DNA of 64,000 nucleotides from Saccharopolyspora gregorii. GTDB taxonomy: Bacteria; Actinomycetota; Actinomycetes; Mycobacteriales; Pseudonocardiaceae. Both the position numbers and the translations under genes were made by a program. Below the pieces are notes generated by a model. It had not been told where the DNA came from and did not search any database. It was given only the letters and a program-made list of their open reading frames with translations. The stretch's first letter is position 1. Each line of letters begins with the position of its first letter. The DNA is taken from the NCBI RefSeq assembly GCF_024734405.1, contig NZ_CP059556.1:1116001-1180000 (forward strand), written 5' to 3'. Shown here in pieces: positions 1 through 8,987 of the stretch.

Positions 1-45
1 GGACACCGACTCGCCCCCGGCCGCCACGCGGGAGGAATCCGATGA
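1..45 (+). CDS. 3' end of an upstream gene (partial)
   Basis: One frame is open from the left edge and stops at a TGA that overlaps the next start in an ATGA arrangement, as expected for translational coupling. Only about 14 residues are visible and none is diagnostic. Because the next gene is a glycolate-oxidase iron-sulfur subunit, the neighbour could be an FAD-binding subunit (GlcD/GlcE), but that rests on context alone. Confidence 0.35.
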   Translation, partial: GHRLAPGRHAGGIR

Positions 46-1373
46 CCGACACCGAACCCGACGACGTGCTCCGCGGCGGAGCGTTCGACGCGCTGCACCC
101 GCCGCAACGCGAACTCGTCGACGACTGCGTCCACTGCGGGTTCTGCCTGCCCAGCTGCCCCACCTACGACCTGTGGGGCGAAGAGATGGACTCGCCGCGC
201 GGCCGCATCTACCTCATGAAGGAAGGCCTCGAAGGCGAACCCATGACCGACACCATGGTCGGCCACATGGACGCCTGCCTCGGCTGCATGGCCTGCGTCA
301 GCGCCTGCCCCTCCGGAGTGCAGTACGGCACCCTCATCAACGAGACCCGCGCCCAGATCGAACGCAACCACACCCGCGGGCGCTGGGAGAAGCTGCTGCG
401 CACCGCGATCTTCACCCTCTTCCCGCACCCGCGCAGGCTCCGCGCGCTCCGCGGACCCCTCGCCCTCTACCAACGGCTCCGCATCGGAGCACTGCTGCGC
501 CGCACCGGGATCACCGACGCGCTGCCGCCTCACCTGCGCACCATGGAATCTCTCGCACCGCCCATCACCCGGGCGCCCCGGCTCGGCCGCCGCGTGCCCG
601 CCCGCGGACCGCGCCGCGCCACCGTCGGCATGATCACCGGCTGCGTGCAGAGCGCCTTCTTCCCCGACGTCAACGCCGCCACCGCCCGCGTCCTCGCCGC
701 CGAAGGGTGCGACGTCGTCATCCCACCCGCGCAAGGGTGCTGCGGCGCGCTCAGCGAACACTCCGGCCGCGAAGCCGAAGCCACCGCCTTCGCCCGCGCC
801 CTCCTCGACACCTTCGAGCAGACCCGCGTCGACCACGTCGTCATCAACTCCGCGGGCTGCGGCTCCACCCTCAAGGACTACCCGCGGCTGCTGCGCGACG
901 ACCCGCACTACGCCGCCAAGGCCGAACGGTTCGCCGCCCAGGTCCGCGACATCACCGAACTGCTCACCGAACTCGGACCCGCCGCCACCCGGCACCCGCT
1001 GCCCGCCGCCGTCGCGTACCACGACGCCTGCCACCTCAGCCACGGCCAAGGCATCCGCCGCCAACCCCGCGACCTGCTGCGCGACATCCCCGGCATCGAA
1101 CTCCGCGAAATCGATCGCGGCGAACTGTGCTGCGGCTCCGCCGGGATCTACAACCTGCTCCAACCCGACGCCGCCCGCGAACTCGGCGACCGCAAGGCCG
1201 GCCACGTCCGCGACACCGGCGCGCAACTGCTCGTCACCGCCAACCCCGGGTGCTCCATGCAGATCCGCGCCGCCCTCGAACGGCGCGGGGAAGCCATGCC
1301 GATGGCGCACACCGTGCAGGTGCTCGACGCGGCCATCCGCGGGGTGGGGGTGGACGGGTTGCTGCGGGGTTGA
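42..1373 (+). CDS. glcF: Glycolate/lactate oxidase iron-sulfur subunit (GlcF-like)
   Basis: 443 aa. Two ferredoxin-type motifs lie near the N-terminus: CVHCGFCLPSCP at about 29-40 and CLGCMACVSACP at about 80-91. Two CCG domains follow, visible as GCCGALSEHSG and NSAGCGSTLKDY in the first and HDACHLSHGQG and ELCCGSAG in the second. This is the architecture of the electron-transfer subunit that passes electrons from the FAD subunits of glycolate or D-lactate oxidase to the membrane quinone pool. The ATG has a GGGAGGA Shine-Dalgarno and overlaps the stop of the preceding frame. The lactate/glycolate permease gene downstream supports a 2-hydroxyacid utilisation role. Whether the substrate is glycolate or lactate cannot be read from this subunit. 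Confidence 0.88.
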   Translation: MTDTEPDDVLRGGAFDALHPPQRELVDDCVHCGFCLPSCPTYDLWGEEMDSPRGRIYLMKEGLEGEPMTDTMVGHMDACLGCMACVSACPSGVQYGTLINETRAQIERNHTRGRWEKLLRTAIFTLFPHPRRLRALRGPLALYQRLRIGALLRRTGITDALPPHLRTMESLAPPITRAPRLGRRVPARGPRRATVGMITGCVQSAFFPDVNAATARVLAAEGCDVVIPPAQGCCGALSEHSGREAEATAFARALLDTFEQTRVDHVVINSAGCGSTLKDYPRLLRDDPHYAAKAERFAAQVRDITELLTELGPAATRHPLPAAVAYHDACHLSHGQGIRRQPRDLLRDIPGIELREIDRGELCCGSAGIYNLLQPDAARELGDRKAGHVRDTGAQLLVTANPGCSMQIRAALERRGEAMPMAHTVQVLDAAIRGVGVDGLLRG

Positions 1374-1381
1374 GCGCGGGG

Positions 1382-1524
1382 GTGGCAGGAAGGTTCCCTT
1401 CATCGCACCGGTGACCGGAAGGTTCCCTTGCTCGTGACCCGACGGCCGGAACCTCGGCGTCGGCGCCGCGTGACAGGAAGGTTCCCTCCACCGCACCGGT
1501 GACTGGAAGGTTCCCTTGCTCGGA
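1382..1524 (+). repeat. REPIN-family half-units, four direct copies
   Basis: Four half-units of the local repeat (core GGAAGGTTCCCTT preceded by GTGNC) follow each other in the same orientation between glcF and lctP. Within each pair the spacing is about 28-30 bp. They read in the direction of the upstream gene. Confidence 0.85.
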
Positions 1525-1654
1525 GCCCGCAGCGGACGTCTCGTCAAGGCGCTGAGCGCACCCCGAACCCGGGCCGGACGGCGCTACCAGCGGCAGTGGT
1601 GCGCGGTTATCGTCGCCGTCTCGGCCCGTCGGCCTCCGCCACGAAGGAGTGGTC

Positions 1655-3238
1655 GTGTACCAACAGATCCTGGCCCCGCTGTTCGGTTCGCTCGGCTGGA
1701 GCGCCCTCGCGGCCGCCCTGCCGCTGCTGGTCCTGTTCGCCCTGCTGGGCGTCGCGCGCATGACCGCGTGGAAGGCCTCGCTCATCGCGTTGGCCGTCGC
1801 GCTCGCGGTCGCGGTGTTCGTGTACCCGATGCCGGTCGACCAGGCCCTGCTGTCCGCCGTGCTCGGCGCGGCCTTCGGCTTCTTCCCGATCCTGTGGATC
1901 GTCATCAACGCGATCTGGATCTACCAGATGACCGTCACCACCGGGCACTTCGACGTGCTGCAGCGGAGCTTCTCCCGGGTCAGCGGGGACCGGCGGATCC
2001 AAGCGGTGATCATCGCGTTCTGCTTCGGCGCGCTGCTCGAAGCACTCGCCGGCTTCGGCACCCCGGTCGCGATCACCACGGTGATGCTGCTGGCGCTCGG
2101 GATCAGCCCCATGACCTCGGCCGTCGTGGCGCTCGTCGCGAACACCGCGCCCGTCGCCTACGGAGCGCTCGCCTCGCCGCTGGTCACGTTGGCCAGCGTC
2201 ACCGAACTGCCGCTGGACGAGCTCGGCGCCATGACGGGCAGGCAGACCCCGGTTCTCGCGGTGATCGTGCCGATGGTGCTCGTCGGCATCATCGACGGGG
2301 TGCGGGGCGTGCGCGAAACCCTCCCGGCCACCCTCACCTGCGGCATCACCTTCGCCGTCGCCCAGTTCGCCGCCGCGAACTACGTGTCCGTGCCGCTGAC
2401 CGACATCATCGCGGCGCTGCTCGCGGCCGGGGCGACCGTGCTGCTGCTGCGGGTGTGGACGCCGCGCGGAGCGGAACCGCCCGCGACCGGAGGCGCCGAC
2501 GGGCGCGGTGACGTGCTCCGCGCCTACGCGCCATACCTGATCATCATCGCGGTGTTCGTCGTCGCCCAGCTCGGGCTCGTCGCCGACCTGCTCGAGACCG
2601 TCACGCTCAAGTTCGGCTGGCCAGGGCTGGACGTCCGCGACGCGGGCGGGGACGCGCTGTCGCTCACCGAGTTCAAGCTGAACTGGCTGTCCAGCGCCGG
2701 ATCGTTGCTGCTGATCGCCGGGCTCATCACCATTCCGGTGATCGGGATCCGGGCGCGCGACGCGCTCGGCCGCTACGGCGCCACCTACCGGCAGCTCGCG
2801 TTGCCGATCGTCACCGTGATGGCGGTGCTCGCCATCGCCTACGTCATGAACACCTCGGGGCAGACCGCGACGCTCGGCACCTGGATGGCCGCCACCGGCG
2901 GGCTGTTCGCGTTCCTCTCGCCGATCCTCGGCTGGCTCGGCGTCGCCGTCACCGGATCCGACACCTCGTCGAACTCGCTGTTCGGGGCGCTGCAGGTGAC
3001 CGCGGCCGAACAGGCCGGGATCGAACCGATGCTCGCGGCCGCCGCCAACGGATCCGGCGGTGTGCTCGGCAAGATGATCTCCCCGCAGAACCTGGCGATC
3101 GCCGCGGGAGCCGTCGGCATGGCCGGGCGTGAAGGGGACCTGTTCCGCCGCGTCCTGCCGTTCAGCCTCGGATTCCTGCTGCTGATGTGCGTGCTGGTGG
3201 CGTTGCAGTCGACGCCGGTGCTGTCCTGGATGACCTGA
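1655..3238 (+). CDS. lctP: L-lactate/glycolate permease, LctP family
   Basis: 527 aa and strongly hydrophobic, with about 12-14 predicted membrane segments. The start ([20 protein letters not shown]) has the typical LctP N-terminus. Family signatures include the [12 protein letters not shown] stretch and [14 protein letters not shown] near the C-terminus. LctP proteins are proton symporters for lactate and glycolate. I chose GTG 1655, which lies five bases after an AGGAG Shine-Dalgarno, over the GTG six bases earlier, which would sit on the Shine-Dalgarno itself. It forms a functional pair with glcF, although about 280 bp of repeats separate them, so it may have its own promoter. Confidence 0.9.
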   Translation: MYQQILAPLFGSLGWSALAAALPLLVLFALLGVARMTAWKASLIALAVALAVAVFVYPMPVDQALLSAVLGAAFGFFPILWIVINAIWIYQMTVTTGHFDVLQRSFSRVSGDRRIQAVIIAFCFGALLEALAGFGTPVAITTVMLLALGISPMTSAVVALVANTAPVAYGALASPLVTLASVTELPLDELGAMTGRQTPVLAVIVPMVLVGIIDGVRGVRETLPATLTCGITFAVAQFAAANYVSVPLTDIIAALLAAGATVLLLRVWTPRGAEPPATGGADGRGDVLRAYAPYLIIIAVFVVAQLGLVADLLETVTLKFGWPGLDVRDAGGDALSLTEFKLNWLSSAGSLLLIAGLITIPVIGIRARDALGRYGATYRQLALPIVTVMAVLAIAYVMNTSGQTATLGTWMAATGGLFAFLSPILGWLGVAVTGSDTSSNSLFGALQVTAAEQAGIEPMLAAAANGSGGVLGKMISPQNLAIAAGAVGMAGREGDLFRRVLPFSLGFLLLMCVLVALQSTPVLSWMT

Positions 3239-3371
3239 GCAGGGGAACCTTCCGGTCACCGCTGCGGGGAAGGGAACCTTCCGGTCACGGCGCCGCCCTC
3301 ACCCGTGCCGACCGGGTGCGAGGAAGGGAACCTTCCGGTCACCAGTGGCAGAAAGGTTCCCTTCCTCGCGC
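3238..3371 (+). repeat. REPIN-family repeats: two single halves and one inverted pair
   Basis: Two half-units in the AAGGGAACCTTCCGGTCAC orientation are followed by a paired copy at about 3319-3370, whose arms GAGGAAGGGAACC and GGTTCCCTTCCTC face each other. It fills the gap between lctP and the thiolase promoter. Confidence 0.85.
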
Positions 3372-3381
3372 CCGCATGCCA

Positions 3382-3410
3382 TTGACTGTGACAGTGCTGG
3401 TGTCACACTC
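3382..3410 (+). promoter_or_regulatory. Candidate promoter with embedded operator before the fatty-acid pair
   Basis: A TTGACT hexamer (3382-3387) is followed directly by the perfect inverted repeat GTGACA-N7-TGTCAC (3388-3406). It lies 45 bp before the thiolase start, where a repressor would block transcription. The -10 hexamer is poorly conserved. A TetR- or GntR-type acyl-CoA regulator is a reasonable guess, but none is encoded next to it. Confidence 0.45.
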
Positions 3411-3450
3411 TGGATGGAGAACCAGGCCGCAACGAGGAGGCACGTCGCCC

Positions 3451-4665
<1,215 letters not shown>

Positions 4666-4705
4666 ACCCACCCCGCACCGACCCCGGCACCGGCCGCCGC
4701 GCCGC

Positions 4706-4755
4706 GATGAAGGGAACCTTCCTGCCACCGGTGGCAGAAAGGTTCCCTTGCTCGC
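4706..4755 (+). repeat. REPIN-like paired palindromic repeat
   Basis: An inverted pair around the centre CCACCGGTGG: AAGGGAACCTTCCTGCCACC facing GGTGGCAGAAAGGTTCCCTT. The outer flanks GATG and GCTC do not pair here. It lies between fadA and fadB and could attenuate or stabilise the transcript. Confidence 0.9.
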
Positions 4756-4799
4756 ACCCCGCCGGCCGGTGTTCGCGAACCACGAAGGGCACCTACGCC

Positions 4800-7019
4800 A
4801 TGAGCGACCAGAGCACCATCCGCTGGACCGAGGACGCCGACGGCATCGTCGTGCTCACCCTCGACGACCCCCAGCAGCAGGCGAACACGATGAACGACCG
4901 CTACCTGCGGTCGATGGAAGAGACCGTGCAGCGCCTCCAGGCCGAGCGCGAGAAGATCACCGGCGTGGTGATCACCTCGGCGAAGAGCACCTTCTTCGCG
5001 GGCGGCGACCTGCGCGACCTCGTCAAGGTCCGCCCCGCCAACGTCGAGGAGTTCGCCGAGGTCAGCGCCACCAGCAAGCGGCAGCTGCGCGCCCTGGAGA
5101 CGTTGGGCGTCCCGGTCGTCGCCGCGCTGAACGGCACCGCCCTCGGCGGCGGGCTGGAGATCGCCCTCGCCTGCCACCACCGCATCGCCCTCGACGGCCC
5201 GAAGACCCGCTTCGGCCTGCCCGAGGTCACCCTCGGCCTGCTGCCCGGCGCCGGCGGCGTCGTCCGCACGGTCCGCATGCTCGGCATCGCCGACGCCCTG
5301 CTCAAGGTCCTCACCCAGGGCCAGCGGCTGCGCCCGGAGAAGGCCAAGGAGATCGGCCTCGTCGATGAGGTCGTCACCGACGCCGACGCCCTCCTCGACC
5401 GCGCCAAGCAGTGGATCAAGGACAACCCCGGTGCCGTGCAGCCGTGGGACGAGAAGGGGCACAAGATCCCCGGCGGCACCCCGTCGAACCCGAAGTTCGC
5501 CGCGAACCTCCCCGCGTTCCCCGCGAACCTGCGCAAGCAGCTCAAGGGCGCCCCGATGCCCGCGCCGAAGAACATCCTCGCCGCCGCCGTCGAAGGCGCC
5601 CAGGTCGACTTCGACACCGCCCTGGAGATCGAAGGCCGCTACTTCGTCGACCTCGCCAGCGGCCAGACCTCGAAGAACATGAGCAAGGCGTTCTTCTTCG
5701 ACCTCCAGCACATCAACTCCGGCGGCAGCAGGCCCGACGGGTTCGAACGCTGGACGGCGAACAAGGTCGCCGTGCTCGGCGGCGGAATGATGGGCGCGGG
5801 CATCGCCCACGTGTGCGCGAAGGCGGGCATGCAGGTGGTGCTCAAGGACGTCTCCGCGGCCGCCGCCGAGAAGGGCAAGGCCTACTCGGAGAAGATCCTC
5901 GACAAGGCCGTCGCCAAGGGCCGCACCACCGAGGCCGAACGCGACGAGGTCCTCGCCCGCATCACCCCCACCGACCAGAACGACCAGCTCACCGGCTGCG
6001 ACCTGGTCATCGAGGCCGTGTTCGAGGACACCGCGCTCAAGCACCGGGTGTACGGCGAGATCGAAGACGTCATCGACGGCGACGCCCTCATCGCCTCCAA
6101 CACCTCCACACTGCCGATCACCTCCCTCGCCGAAGGCGTGCGCCGCCGCGAGGACTTCATCGGCCTGCACTTCTTCTCGCCGGTCGACAAGATGCCGCTC
6201 GTCGAGATCATCCGCGGTGAGCAGACCAGCGACCGCGCGCTGGCCAGGGCGTTCGACGTCGTGCAGCAGATCAAGAAGACGCCGATCGTCGTCAACGACA
6301 GCCGCGGCTTCTTCACCAGCCGCGTCATCGGTACCTTCCTCAACGAGGGCGTGTCGATGCTCGGGGAGGGCATCCACCCGGCCACCGTCGAACAGGCCGC
6401 CAACCAGGCCGGATTCCCCGCGCCGGTGCTGCAGCTGTTCGACGAGCTCACCCTCACCCTGCCGCGCAAGATCCGAGCCGAGACCAAGCGCGCGCTCGAA
6501 GCCGCCGGCGGCACCTGGAGCCCGCATCCGGCCGACGAGATCCTCGACCGGATGGTGGAGGAGTTCGAGCGCCCCGGCCGGTCCGGCGGTGCCGGGTTCT
6601 ACGAGTACACCGACGGCGTCCGCGCCGGGCTGTGGCCCGGACTCGTCGACGAGCTCGGCGCGGGCAGCATCGACCCGTCGGAGGTCGTGCTCGAGGACCT
6701 CGTCGAACGGCTGCTGTTCATCCAGGCCGTCGAAACGGTCCGCTGCCTGAACGAGGACGTGCTGCGGTCCGTGCCGGACGCCAACATCGGCTCGATCTTC
6801 GGCATCGGCTTCCCCGCGTGGACCGGGGGAGTGGTGCAGTACATGAACGGCTACCCCGGCGGCCTCCCCGGATTCGTCGAGCGCGCCCGGGCGCTCGCCG
6901 AGCGCTACGGGGAGCGCTTCACCCCGCCGGCATCCCTGGTTCGCAAGGCTGAAGCCGGCGAGTCGTTCGACCTCGGCGAGCCGGACGCCGAGATCGTCAG
7001 CGCTACCTCCGCGGCGTGA
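4800..7019 (+). CDS. fadB: Fused enoyl-CoA hydratase / 3-hydroxyacyl-CoA dehydrogenase (FadB/FadJ-type)
   Basis: 739 aa. The N-terminal crotonase domain shows the oxyanion-hole segments FFAGGDLRDL and GTALGGGLEIA. The dehydrogenase half begins near residue 320 with the NAD-binding loop VAVLGGGMMGAGIA, followed by SNTSTLPI and GLHFFSPVDKMPLVEII, which are typical of 3-hydroxyacyl-CoA dehydrogenases. It hydrates trans-2-enoyl-CoA and oxidises the L-3-hydroxyacyl-CoA, feeding the adjacent thiolase. The start is ATG 4800, after a GAAGGG about ten bases upstream. Together with fadA it forms a complete trifunctional set encoded as alpha and beta chains. Confidence 0.93.
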   Translation: MSDQSTIRWTEDADGIVVLTLDDPQQQANTMNDRYLRSMEETVQRLQAEREKITGVVITSAKSTFFAGGDLRDLVKVRPANVEEFAEVSATSKRQLRALETLGVPVVAALNGTALGGGLEIALACHHRIALDGPKTRFGLPEVTLGLLPGAGGVVRTVRMLGIADALLKVLTQGQRLRPEKAKEIGLVDEVVTDADALLDRAKQWIKDNPGAVQPWDEKGHKIPGGTPSNPKFAANLPAFPANLRKQLKGAPMPAPKNILAAAVEGAQVDFDTALEIEGRYFVDLASGQTSKNMSKAFFFDLQHINSGGSRPDGFERWTANKVAVLGGGMMGAGIAHVCAKAGMQVVLKDVSAAAAEKGKAYSEKILDKAVAKGRTTEAERDEVLARITPTDQNDQLTGCDLVIEAVFEDTALKHRVYGEIEDVIDGDALIASNTSTLPITSLAEGVRRREDFIGLHFFSPVDKMPLVEIIRGEQTSDRALARAFDVVQQIKKTPIVVNDSRGFFTSRVIGTFLNEGVSMLGEGIHPATVEQAANQAGFPAPVLQLFDELTLTLPRKIRAETKRALEAAGGTWSPHPADEILDRMVEEFERPGRSGGAGFYEYTDGVRAGLWPGLVDELGAGSIDPSEVVLEDLVERLLFIQAVETVRCLNEDVLRSVPDANIGSIFGIGFPAWTGGVVQYMNGYPGGLPGFVERARALAERYGERFTPPASLVRKAEAGESFDLGEPDAEIVSATSAA

Positions 7020-7024
7020 CCACG

Positions 7025-7062
7025 AGGTCGCCTTCCGATCACCGGTGACCGGAAGGCGACCT
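7025..7062 (+). repeat. Divergent paired repeat with changed core
   Basis: A near-perfect palindrome with the same CACCGGTG centre and GGAAGG arms as the main family. The GTTCCC core is replaced by GGTCGCC on the left and GGCGACC on the right. The change is mirrored in both arms, so pairing is kept. Confidence 0.75.
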
Positions 7063-7104
7063 TCCGCGCACCGCAGTCCCCCGCCACGGGGCGGTCCGGA
7101 GCAT

Positions 7105-7156
7105 GCGAGCAAGGGAACCTTCCTGTCACCGGTGGCAGAAAGGTTCCCTTGCTCGC
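7105..7156 (+). repeat. REPIN-like paired palindromic repeat
   Basis: A 52-bp inverted pair with outer arms GCGAGCAAGG and CCTTGCTCGC that match perfectly. Only the positions next to the ACCGGT centre differ (CCTGTCACC facing GGTGGCAGA). It lies just before a strong terminator hairpin. Confidence 0.9.
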
Positions 7157-7170
7157 ACCGATCCCGGGCG

Positions 7171-7214
7171 CGCGAAAAGGGCGCCGGACCACTGGTCCGG
7201 CGCCCCTTTTCGCG
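7171..7214 (+). terminator. Bidirectional intrinsic terminator
   Basis: A long hairpin with arms CGCGAAAAGGGCGCCGGACCA and TGGTCCGGCGCCCCTTTTCG, with one extra G in the right arm. It has A-tracts on the left and T-tracts on the right. It lies between the 3' ends of fadB (plus) and the secreted-protein gene (minus), so it can serve both. Confidence 0.85.
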
Positions 7215-7247
7215 TTCGGTGCGCGCCGCGGCGCGCCCGTTCTCAGG

Positions 7248-8006
7248 TCAGCGCTGTCCGGGCAGCTGCGGCAGCCCGGTGGCGAGGCCGTGCACGACCT
7301 GCCCGGGAACGGACGTGAGCTCGTCGGCCTTGGTCATGTCGGCGACCTTGCCCGCGGCGGGCACCACGTCGCCGACCTCCGGCAGGTCGCCACCGCGGAA
7401 GTCGTGCTTGAGCAGTTCGTCGGGCCGGGCCGCCGGGCCCACCGTGTAGCCCTGCGCGGCGGTGAGCGCGACCGCGGTGTCCCCGGTGGACACGCCCTGG
7501 TGGTCGGGCTGCCGCGGGCCGATCTCGCCCTTGAGGAATCCCCCGCCGGGGGCGTGCGAGTCGACGATGCCGGTGTGCCGCGGCTCGACGTCGAAACCGA
7601 TGGTCGGGCGGGTCTTGGCGAGCCCTTCGACCCGGAGCCGCTCGTCGCCGATGTGCTGCGAGATGCGGGTCAGCTTGGCTTCGTCGAGCTGCTTGCCGTC
7701 GCGGAGCTCACCGGCCACGCCGTGCGTGGTGGTGACGATGTCGGCGCCGACCTGCTTGACGACGTTCGGTGCTTCGGCGCGCAGCTGCGCGTCGACGCAG
7801 GGCGCCTTGGTGCTGTTGAAACCCGGAGCGTCCTGCGCGCTGCAGGCGTTCACCGGCACGGTGGCACCGATGGTGTCGGGCACCGTGGACAGGTCCGGCT
7901 TGGCCAGGTCGGGAGTGGGCGCTGCCGAGGCGGTGCCTGCCCCGACTGCGGCGAATCCCGCAGCCACGACGGCTGCTTGCAGGGTGCGCGTGGTCCAGGG
8001 GCGCAA
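7248..8006 (-). CDS. Secreted protein of unknown function
   Basis: 252 aa. A signal peptide is clear: Arg/Thr-rich start, hydrophobic AAVVAAGFAAVGAG, and an Ala-X-Ala site at ASAA. The mature part is hydrophilic, with two cysteines (about 55 and 69) that could form a disulfide. No catalytic motif is visible. The start is TTG with AAGGAG about nine bases upstream. It stands alone, converging on fadB with a shared terminator. I do not recognise the family. The nearest description is an actinobacterial exported hypothetical protein. Confidence 0.7.
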   Translation of the reverse strand: MRPWTTRTLQAAVVAAGFAAVGAGTASAAPTPDLAKPDLSTVPDTIGATVPVNACSAQDAPGFNSTKAPCVDAQLRAEAPNVVKQVGADIVTTTHGVAGELRDGKQLDEAKLTRISQHIGDERLRVEGLAKTRPTIGFDVEPRHTGIVDSHAPGGGFLKGEIGPRQPDHQGVSTGDTAVALTAAQGYTVGPAARPDELLKHDFRGGDLPEVGDVVPAAGKVADMTKADELTSVPGQVVHGLATGLPQLPGQR

Positions 8007-8257
8007 GATCAGTTCTCCTTGGTGTCGCGGGTGGGGCTCGGTTCCCGGCCCGGCGCCGGGGTGCGGTGCCGGGACGGGAACCTCGTGAAGCCGCCCGGTG
8101 CGGGTGCTGACGACCCGATCGGGTCATGCGCCAACTCCAGACGATCAACGCGCTCCACATCGGCGCTTTGCGAACCGACCTTGATCCCTCGATAGGGGAT
8201 GCCGCTCGATCGAGTGGTTTTGGCCCGCTCGTCCTGCGGAGGGAGGTGCGGGCTGGT

Positions 8258-8887
8258 TCAGGCCTGCGCGACGAGGCTCGGGCTGATCAGGGCCATCAGG
8301 TGCCGGGTGGCCTCTTCGGCGGTGATCTCGGAGCGCTTCTCGCGCCAGAGCGCGAGCCGCTCGCACGCGCCGATGATCGATTCGGCGAAGGCTTCCAGCT
8401 GCACCTGGTCCAGGTCGGGCCGGGACGCTTCGAGCAGCCGGGCGGTGAGGTCGGTCTGCTGCTGCCGGGTGGCTTCGAGCGCGGTGTTGACGGTGGCGAG
8501 CGGGATGGCGGCTTCGGTGCGCAGCAGCGCCCAGGACTGGGCGTGCTCGTCGCTGAAGCGGAAGAAGGCGAGCAGGCAGTCGTGCAGCAGCTGGTGGGCG
8601 TTCTCGCCGGCTCCGGCAGCGGCTTCGGTGGTGGCCTCGAGCAGTTCGCGCCGGGCGCGTTCGACGCAGGCGAGCAGCAGCCCTTCCTTGGAGCCGAAGT
8701 ACTCGTACAGCATCGGTTTGGACAGCCCGATCCGGTTCGCGATGTCGTCCATGGAGCTGGCCTGGTAGCCGTTGGTGGCGAACACCTGCTCGGCGACGGC
8801 CAGTATCTGCTGCTCCCGCTCCGCCCGGGGGAGGCGTTTGCGTCGTCCTGCTGGGGCGGAGTGGTCGTCGGCGTGCTGCACGTTCAC
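8258..8887 (-). CDS. TetR-family transcriptional regulator
   Basis: 209 aa from GTG 8887. The N-terminal TetR helix-turn-helix is evident: REQQILAVAEQVFATNGYQ, then MDDIANRIGLSKPMLYEYFG. The rest is an all-helical ligand-binding domain. I prefer GTG 8887 because a TAAGGT hexamer ends seven bases upstream, the arrangement of a leaderless actinobacterial transcript. A longer reading from ATG 8944 would run into the operator region. It is divergent from the flavin monooxygenase gene and probably represses it and itself through the palindromes at 8938-8964. The inducer is unknown. Confidence 0.85.
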   Translation of the reverse strand: MNVQHADDHSAPAGRRKRLPRAEREQQILAVAEQVFATNGYQASSMDDIANRIGLSKPMLYEYFGSKEGLLLACVERARRELLEATTEAAAGAGENAHQLLHDCLLAFFRFSDEHAQSWALLRTEAAIPLATVNTALEATRQQQTDLTARLLEASRPDLDQVQLEAFAESIIGACERLALWREKRSEITAEEATRHLMALISPSLVAQA

Positions 8888-8937
8888 GGTTCCGACCTTA
8901 TCGAGAATCGGTCCACCGAACCCTACCGGAGGTAACT

Positions 8938-8964
8938 TACTCATAGTAGGCTACTTGGAAGTAG
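8938..8964 (+). promoter_or_regulatory. Cluster of overlapping palindromes, likely TetR operator
   Basis: Three overlapping inverted repeats of one AGTA/TACT motif lie between the divergent TetR and monooxygenase genes: TACTCATAGTA (8938-8948), AGTAGGCTACT (8945-8955) and the perfect CTACTTGGAAGTAG (8951-8964). The AT-rich tract stands out from its surroundings. The last palindrome is 24 bp before the monooxygenase start. Confidence 0.65.
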
Positions 8965-8987
8965 GTGGCTGATCAGGGAGGGCTGGA

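Noticed and set aside
1607-3259. Long minus-strand reading frame opposite lctP
   Set aside because: High-GC shadow frame with Arg/Gly/Asp-rich composition. The plus strand encodes a clear permease.
3187-3450. N-terminal extension of the thiolase
   Set aside because: It is repeat DNA and promoter sequence. A strong Shine-Dalgarno precedes ATG 3451.
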